Positions 60,118 through 64,000 of a stretch of 64,000 bases of DNA are shown here, piece after piece. A model generated the notes under the pieces. The model saw nothing but the letters and a program-made list of their open reading frames with translations. It had not been told where the DNA came from and did not search any database. The position numbers and the translations under genes were made by a program. Source of the stretch: Microbacterium sp. Bi121 (lineage in GTDB: Bacteria; Actinomycetota; Actinomycetes; Actinomycetales; Microbacteriaceae); assembly GCF_918698005.1 (NCBI RefSeq), contig NZ_CAKKLJ010000004.1:310001-374000 (forward strand), written 5' to 3'. Position 1 is the stretch's first letter. The number at the start of each line of letters is the position of its first letter.

Positions 60118-60789
60118 ATGCCGCGCAGCACCCCGCTGAAAACGCTCCTCCCCTGGGCATTCCTGCCCTACATCGCGATGTCGATCATCCACGTCGCGGC
60201 CCTCGCCATGGGCAGCGATATAGCGAATCCGACCAAGCTGTGGCTCATGCCGCTGCTCGCGATCCCCGTGCTCGTCTCGCTGCGTCTGCGCCCCGTCGTC
60301 GCAATCGCCCTGCTGCTCGCGGCGATCGCCCTGTCGTGGCTCGGTGACGGAGCCGGTGCGTTCTTCCCCGGCGGCCCGGAGCTGCCCCTCATGCTGCTCT
60401 TCTTCGGCCTCGCCCACGTCGCGTACATCGTCCTGTTCGCCCGCGTATTGCGCGTTCGGCGGTTGCCGTGGTGGGCGCTCGTCTACGCCGCCTGGTGGGT
60501 CGGAATGATCATCGTGCTCGGACCGCACACCGGCTCTTTGCTCCCCGCCGTCGCCGCGTACGGCCTCGTGCTCGGTGGCACCGCAGCGTTCGCGGCCCGC
60601 TGCCACCCGCTCGTCGTGACGGGCGGCGTCTTCTTCCTCATCAGCGACACCGTGCTCGCGTTCCGGCTGTTCATGAGCGACATGATGCCCGACTGGACCA
60701 GCCCCCTCGTCATGCTCACCTACACACTCGGCCAGGGCCTCATCGTCGCGGGCGCCTTGGTGGCGCTGCGCACGCGGAGCGCCGCATGA
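60118..60789 (+). CDS. YhhN-family lysoplasmalogenase
   Basis: This 223-residue membrane protein has about eight hydrophobic helices. It shows the YhhN signature regions: KLWLMPLLAIPVLVS and FLISDTVLAFRLF near residue 180, where the Asp/Ser pattern may be catalytic. YhhN/TMEM86-type proteins hydrolyse the vinyl-ether bond of lysoplasmalogens. The AGPS-like gene at 22270 makes ether-type lipid chemistry plausible in this organism, but the two are 36 kb apart. Its stop overlaps the S4-domain gene by four bases (ATGA). Confidence 0.88.
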   Translation: MPRSTPLKTLLPWAFLPYIAMSIIHVAALAMGSDIANPTKLWLMPLLAIPVLVSLRLRPVVAIALLLAAIALSWLGDGAGAFFPGGPELPLMLLFFGLAHVAYIVLFARVLRVRRLPWWALVYAAWWVGMIIVLGPHTGSLLPAVAAYGLVLGGTAAFAARCHPLVVTGGVFFLISDTVLAFRLFMSDMMPDWTSPLVMLTYTLGQGLIVAGALVALRTRSAA

Positions 60790-61160
60790 CCGGGCAGCTG
60801 ATGACCTCCCCAGTGCGAGTGGACAGCTGGCTGTGGGCGATCCGCATCTACAAGACGCGCTCGGCGGCGACCACCGCATGCCGCGCAGGGCATGTACGCG
60901 TGAACGGCGACAAGATCAAGGCTGCGCAGACCGTCAAGCCCGGCGACGAGGTACGAGTGCGGATCAGCGGATTCGATCGCATCCTCATCGTCCGTCAGAC
61001 GCTCACGAAGCGCGTCGGTGCACCCGTCGCCGCGCTCGCCTACGAAGACCGCACACCGGTGCGCGAGCCGATCGCGGCGCTCGGCGTCCGTGACCGCGGC
61101 GCCGGTCGTCCGACCAAGCGAGAGCGCCGCGACATCGACAGACTGCGCGGGCGGGACTAA
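60786..61160 (+). CDS. S4-domain RNA-binding protein (Hsp15/RqcP-like)
   Basis: This 124-residue protein has an S4 RNA-binding domain at residues 9-70 (VRVDSWLWAIRIYKTRSAATTACRAGHVRVNGDKIK). The C-terminus (RGAGRPTKRERRDIDRL) is basic. Hsp15-type proteins bind stalled 50S ribosomes with nascent chains. The ATG overlaps the YhhN stop as ATGA, and the 3' end overlaps the convergent Nudix stop by four bases. The size and C-terminal Arg/Lys-rich tail match the family. Confidence 0.9.
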   Translation: MTGQLMTSPVRVDSWLWAIRIYKTRSAATTACRAGHVRVNGDKIKAAQTVKPGDEVRVRISGFDRILIVRQTLTKRVGAPVAALAYEDRTPVREPIAALGVRDRGAGRPTKRERRDIDRLRGRD

Positions 61161-61666
61161 CCGAGAGAGGGCGTGAGGCGCTCGCGCAGACGCGGCCACG
61201 CGTCGGCGAACCCCGGATGCAGCGGACGATCGTCGACCTCCTCGAACGGCACCCACTCCAGGGCGACGCTCTCCGGATCGCTGATCACGGGTTCGAACGG
61301 CTCCACCACATCGGCGACGACCGTCGTGTACGACCAGATCTCGATGTCGTAGATGCTCGTGAACCGCACGCGTACGGCACCGTCCGGAATGCCGGCCTCC
61401 TCGGTCGCCTCGCGGATCGCACCGTCGACGGCGGACTCGCCTTCGTGCAGCGCCCCTCCTGGGAGACCCCACGTGCCACCGAAATGACTCCAGCTGACGC
61501 GGTGCTGCAGCAGGATTCCGCGCTCAGCATCTACGGCGAGAAGACCCGCGGCACCGAAACGCCCCCAGTACCGCTCCCCCGTCTCGGCGACGACCCAGGC
61601 GTCACCGGGGTCGCGCGGCCCGAGCGGGCGCCGCGGCTCTCCTGGTTCCGGGGGCACGATCGTCAC
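61157..61666 (-). CDS. Nudix hydrolase
   Basis: This 169-residue pyrophosphohydrolase carries the complete Nudix box, GALHEGESAVDGAIREATEEAGI near residues 68-90 (GX5EX7REUXEEXGU satisfied). The substrate may be an ADP-sugar, a dinucleotide or a nucleoside diphosphate derivative, undeterminable from sequence. It starts at GTG (61664-61666). It converges with the S4 gene and is divergent from the repeats and nucleosidase. Confidence 0.93.
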   Translation of the reverse strand: MTIVPPEPGEPRRPLGPRDPGDAWVVAETGERYWGRFGAAGLLAVDAERGILLQHRVSWSHFGGTWGLPGGALHEGESAVDGAIREATEEAGIPDGAVRVRFTSIYDIEIWSYTTVVADVVEPFEPVISDPESVALEWVPFEEVDDRPLHPGFADAWPRLRERLTPSLG

Positions 61667-61751
61667 GGGTCCAGCCTTTCACAGCATCCGGAAATCGGGG
61701 TCGTGCGTTGCGGTTCGTTTCGGGAGCCGGGGATCGTTTCGACTCGCTGAC

Positions 61752-61821
61752 GCTCGCTCAACGCGTTTCGTCTCGCTGCGCTCGCTCAACGACCCGCAGG
61801 TGGGCTCGCTCAACGACCCGC
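61752..61821 (+). repeat. Clustered direct repeats GCTCGCTCAACG(ACCCGC)
   Basis: GCTCGCTCAACGACCCGC is present at 61780-61797 and 61804-61821; a shorter version GCTCGCTCAACG lies at 61752-61763. Related TTTCG/CTCGCTG elements flank them. The core also occurs at 25571-25584. All copies are intergenic, so this looks like a dispersed short repeat family of the genome rather than part of the nucleosidase promoter. Confidence 0.8.
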
Positions 61822-61852
61822 GGGAGGCGCGGGGCTCTGGGAGAATGGAGCC

Positions 61853-62410
61853 GTGAAACTCCTCGTCGCCGCCCTCGAATCCGAACTCGTCGCCTTCCCC
61901 GAGAACCTCCCCGGGTTCGAACGCCTCGTCACCGGGCCAGGCAAGCTCAAGGCCACCTACGCGCTGACCCGCGCGCTCGACGCCGGCACCTACGACGAGA
62001 TCCTCGTGGTCGGCACCGCTGGCGCGCTCGACGAGACCATCGACTCCGGCGTGCACGAGGTCCACTGGGCGTTCCAGCACGATGTCATCAACGAAGAGGG
62101 CGTCCGCGGCGAGCACGTCTCCATGCCGCAGCGCATGCAGCTCGGTGAGGGCGACGTCTCGATCGCAACCGGCGACAGCTTCATCGACGACGCGGAGGCG
62201 GTGCAGCTCATCCTGTCTCTCGGCGGCCGCCTGGTCGACATGGAGTCGTTCGCGTACGCGTGGGTCGCCGCGCAGTTCGATGTTCCGATCCGCATCTGGA
62301 AGGCCGTCTCCGATAACGCCCAGGACGGTGCGAACCTGACATGGGAGCAGGCGGTGACCGCCTGCTCCCACCAGCTGCGCGATCGCGTGCGCGACGTCTA
62401 CGGGGTCTGA
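61853..62410 (+). CDS. 5'-methylthioadenosine/S-adenosylhomocysteine nucleosidase-like protein
   Basis: This 185-residue nucleosidase has the family's MKLLVAALESEL start, VGTAGALDETI, VDMESFAYAWVAAQFDVP with the catalytic Glu in the MES motif (near residue 135), and VSDNAQD with the catalytic Asp. MTANs split methylthioadenosine or S-adenosylhomocysteine to adenine. It is shorter than the usual 230 residues, which may point to a variant substrate, such as futalosine or another nucleoside. GTG start with a GGAG site. It follows the direct-repeat cluster. Confidence 0.85.
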   Translation: MKLLVAALESELVAFPENLPGFERLVTGPGKLKATYALTRALDAGTYDEILVVGTAGALDETIDSGVHEVHWAFQHDVINEEGVRGEHVSMPQRMQLGEGDVSIATGDSFIDDAEAVQLILSLGGRLVDMESFAYAWVAAQFDVPIRIWKAVSDNAQDGANLTWEQAVTACSHQLRDRVRDVYGV

Positions 62411-62420
62411 CCGGACTGGT

Positions 62421-63491
62421 CTAGACGGCCAAGGCCGGCGCTCCGGCGCGCAGGCGCTCGGCCGCGAGCTCCTCGGCAGCGGCCAGCGGGGTGATCCCCC
62501 GCTCCTCCGCGTCGGAGAGGATCCGGCGCACCGTGTCACCGATCTCGGCGACACGACCCATGATCTCCTCGCGCGCGCCCTGCTGCTTCGCCTCGAGGTC
62601 GAGGTAGATGACGCCACCCGCGTTGACGACGAAGTCGGGTGCGTACAGGATGCCACGGGCAGCGAGCCGGTCCGCGCCGCTGTGCGACGCGAGGGGGTTG
62701 TTCGCGGGGCCGCACACCGCACGGGTGTCGAGAGCATCGATCACATCGTCCGTGAGCAGCCCGCCGATGCCGGCTGGGACGAAGACGTCGGAGGCGACCA
62801 GGTGCTCGGATCCGGGCTCCGCCCAGGTCGCACCGAGCTCGCCGGCGAGGTGGCGGCGTGCGGGGTTCACATCAGTGACGGTGAGAATCGCGCCCTCGGT
62901 GGACAGGCGGATCGCGAGGCGCCCACCGACCTGGCCGAGGCCCGAGATGGTGATGCGGCGACCGGCGACATCCGCTGTTCCTGTGGTGCGCTCGAGAACG
63001 GCGCGCAGCGACTCGTAGACGCCGAGGCTCGTGGGGCCCGCCGGTTCGCCGGAGCCACCAGTGGAATCCGGAAGTCCGACGACATGCGCCGTGCGCTCAC
63101 CCACGACAGCCATGTCGTTCATGGTCGATCCGACATCCTCGGCCGTGCGGTACGAGCCGCCGAACGATTCGACGACATCGCCGAGGTCGAGGAAGGCATC
63201 ACGGCGACGCTCGGCGTCGAGCACCGTCCCCTCCTCCAGCCCGATGACCGACTTCCCGCCGCCGGCATCGAGACCGGCAGTCGCGTTCTTCAGGGTCATC
63301 GCTGCCGAAAGACGCAGGGCATCGCCGAGCGCGTCGCTCCAGTGCGGGTACGTCCACAGCCGGGCGCCGCCCAGAGCCGAGCCGAGCACGGAGGAGTGCA
63401 GGGCGACGGCGATGAACAATCCGCTTCGCCTGCCGGTGGTCACCTCCACCCGCTCGTGGGAGAAATCGGGAAGGGGCAGGGTGTGCGACAT
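62421..63491 (-). CDS. Glu/Leu/Phe/Val dehydrogenase family protein
   Basis: This 356-residue amino-acid dehydrogenase shows the catalytic lysine motif DAGGGKSVIG near residue 80 and an NAD-binding ISGLGQVGGRLAIRLSTEG near 175. It oxidatively deaminates a hydrophobic or acidic amino acid to the 2-oxo acid. The family placement is nearest to leucine/phenylalanine dehydrogenase, inferred from length and motif order. The ATG at 63491 has a GAAAGAGGA site. It diverges from the truncated gene at the right edge. Confidence 0.88.
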   Translation of the reverse strand: MSHTLPLPDFSHERVEVTTGRRSGLFIAVALHSSVLGSALGGARLWTYPHWSDALGDALRLSAAMTLKNATAGLDAGGGKSVIGLEEGTVLDAERRRDAFLDLGDVVESFGGSYRTAEDVGSTMNDMAVVGERTAHVVGLPDSTGGSGEPAGPTSLGVYESLRAVLERTTGTADVAGRRITISGLGQVGGRLAIRLSTEGAILTVTDVNPARRHLAGELGATWAEPGSEHLVASDVFVPAGIGGLLTDDVIDALDTRAVCGPANNPLASHSGADRLAARGILYAPDFVVNAGGVIYLDLEAKQQGAREEIMGRVAEIGDTVRRILSDAEERGITPLAAAEELAAERLRAGAPALAV

Positions 63492-63652
63492 TGCATCCTC
63501 TTTCGGCAGGCCTTGTGGGCAGCGTTGATGGATGCGACGTGGTTGAGGCATCCACCCTCCATTGCACCACTCGGACCGCACTTCGGCAACCAGCCGCACA
63601 GTTGAGGCGGATGCCTCAGGCGAGGCTCGCCCACCGCGCGCACGCTGGACTC

Positions 63653-64000
63653 ATGAACACCACACCCCGCGCGGCCACCGCCGCACAGGAGGCCGAACCA
63701 CGACTGATCGAGGGCACCGATGAACGATTCACCGGGTACGGCGTCATGGGACTGCCGTACGCCAGCGACCACTACCTCGCGCTCCGGGCTTTCGTCGCGA
63801 CATCGGTCGGCCCGGCGTACCGGGCGATCTGGCACCGTGCCCCGGACGGCAGGTGGGAGATCTTCACCACGGTCGAGCCTGAATTGAGCTGTCCCCGGTA
63901 TTTCGGATCCGTGGCGCCGGGTGAGCACGTGCCGGCCATCGACATGGCCTGGCCCGATGACTGGACCTGCGAGGTGAAGATGGGCGACCGGCTGTCGTGG
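63653..64000 (+). CDS. Hypothetical protein, 5' part (cut by window edge)
   Basis: The first 116 codons are present (MNTTPRAATAAQEAEPRLIEGTDERF...), ending near WTCEVKMGDRLSW. The sequence contains YRAIWHRAPDGRWEIFTTVEPELSCPRYFG, a Trp/Tyr-rich stretch of a type found in soluble actinobacterial proteins that I do not recognise. There is no signal peptide in the visible part. It diverges from the amino-acid dehydrogenase with 161 bp between the starts. The rest lies outside the window. Confidence 0.7.
   Translation, partial: MNTTPRAATAAQEAEPRLIEGTDERFTGYGVMGLPYASDHYLALRAFVATSVGPAYRAIWHRAPDGRWEIFTTVEPELSCPRYFGSVAPGEHVPAIDMAWPDDWTCEVKMGDRLSW

Overview
The window is high-GC chromosomal DNA from an actinobacterium, most likely Microbacteriaceae and probably Microbacterium. 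This is inferred from the gene set and order: mraZ beside a DUF3040 protein, an Rv2175c-type regulator, a PASTA kinase, the FHA/FtsR/MerR trio, pyruvate carboxylase, ParA/MinD-type ATPases and the ImuA'-ImuB-DnaE2 cassette. Many genes also start with GTG or TTG, or appear leaderless, with a -10-like hexamer directly before the start codon. I could not run a database search, so the genus is an inference.

Region 1 to 45 kb is core or soft-core genome. It opens with the 5' end of mraZ (minus strand) and its MraZ boxes, then a polyprenyl diphosphate synthase, a LysM protein, the PASTA Ser/Thr kinase, class II DAHP synthase, a PlsC-type acyltransferase, a long-chain acyl-CoA ligase, peptide deformylase with a MinD-like ATPase, pyruvate carboxylase, ParA, the merR-ftsR-FHA operon, CopC, and dihydrolipoyl dehydrogenase. 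From 20 to 25 kb a glycerolipid divergon places GlpD and a TetR regulator opposite an AGPS-like flavoprotein and a lipid kinase, with a 20-bp shared gap. From 24.8 to 28.6 kb a type III polyketide synthase, a methyltransferase and an FAD monooxygenase overlap one another and look like a phenolic-lipid or quinone pathway. CYTH, a small protein and a prepilin peptidase follow. The SOS mutagenesis operon imuA'-imuB-dnaE2 (30.1 to 35.8 kb) has a candidate LexA box. Next come membrane, redox and stress genes, including an ICMT-like methyltransferase, DedA, an RclA-like flavoprotein, DUF1801, AraC, VOC, an F420-reductase-like protein, and a Rieske-DUF2231 / A1S_2505-like / BASS transporter operon.

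Region 45.3 to 59.4 kb is an integrative element of about 14 kb in the 3' half of tRNA-Pro(GGG). A perfect 47-bp direct repeat marks attL (45315-45361) and attR (59326-59372), and a tyrosine integrase lies just inside attR. The cargo looks like anti-phage defence: a two-gene SIR2-like / HerA-like (DUF87) system with overlapping reading frames, a 1389-residue protein joining a PD-(D/E)XK-type N-terminus to a P-loop NTPase, a soluble Ser/Thr kinase with a large unassigned C-terminus, and three unassigned proteins. Base composition is visibly lower in GC across the SIR2-HerA part, and the GGATGCC/GGCATCC heptamer common in the flanks seems to be absent.

Region 59.4 to 64 kb returns to core genes: the intact tRNA-Pro, a GNAT acetyltransferase, a YhhN-family lysoplasmalogenase, an S4-domain protein, a Nudix hydrolase, a short MTAN-type nucleosidase, a Leu/Phe/Glu-type dehydrogenase, and the 5' end of an unassigned gene cut by the window edge. 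I saw no rRNA, CRISPR array, insertion sequence or replication origin.
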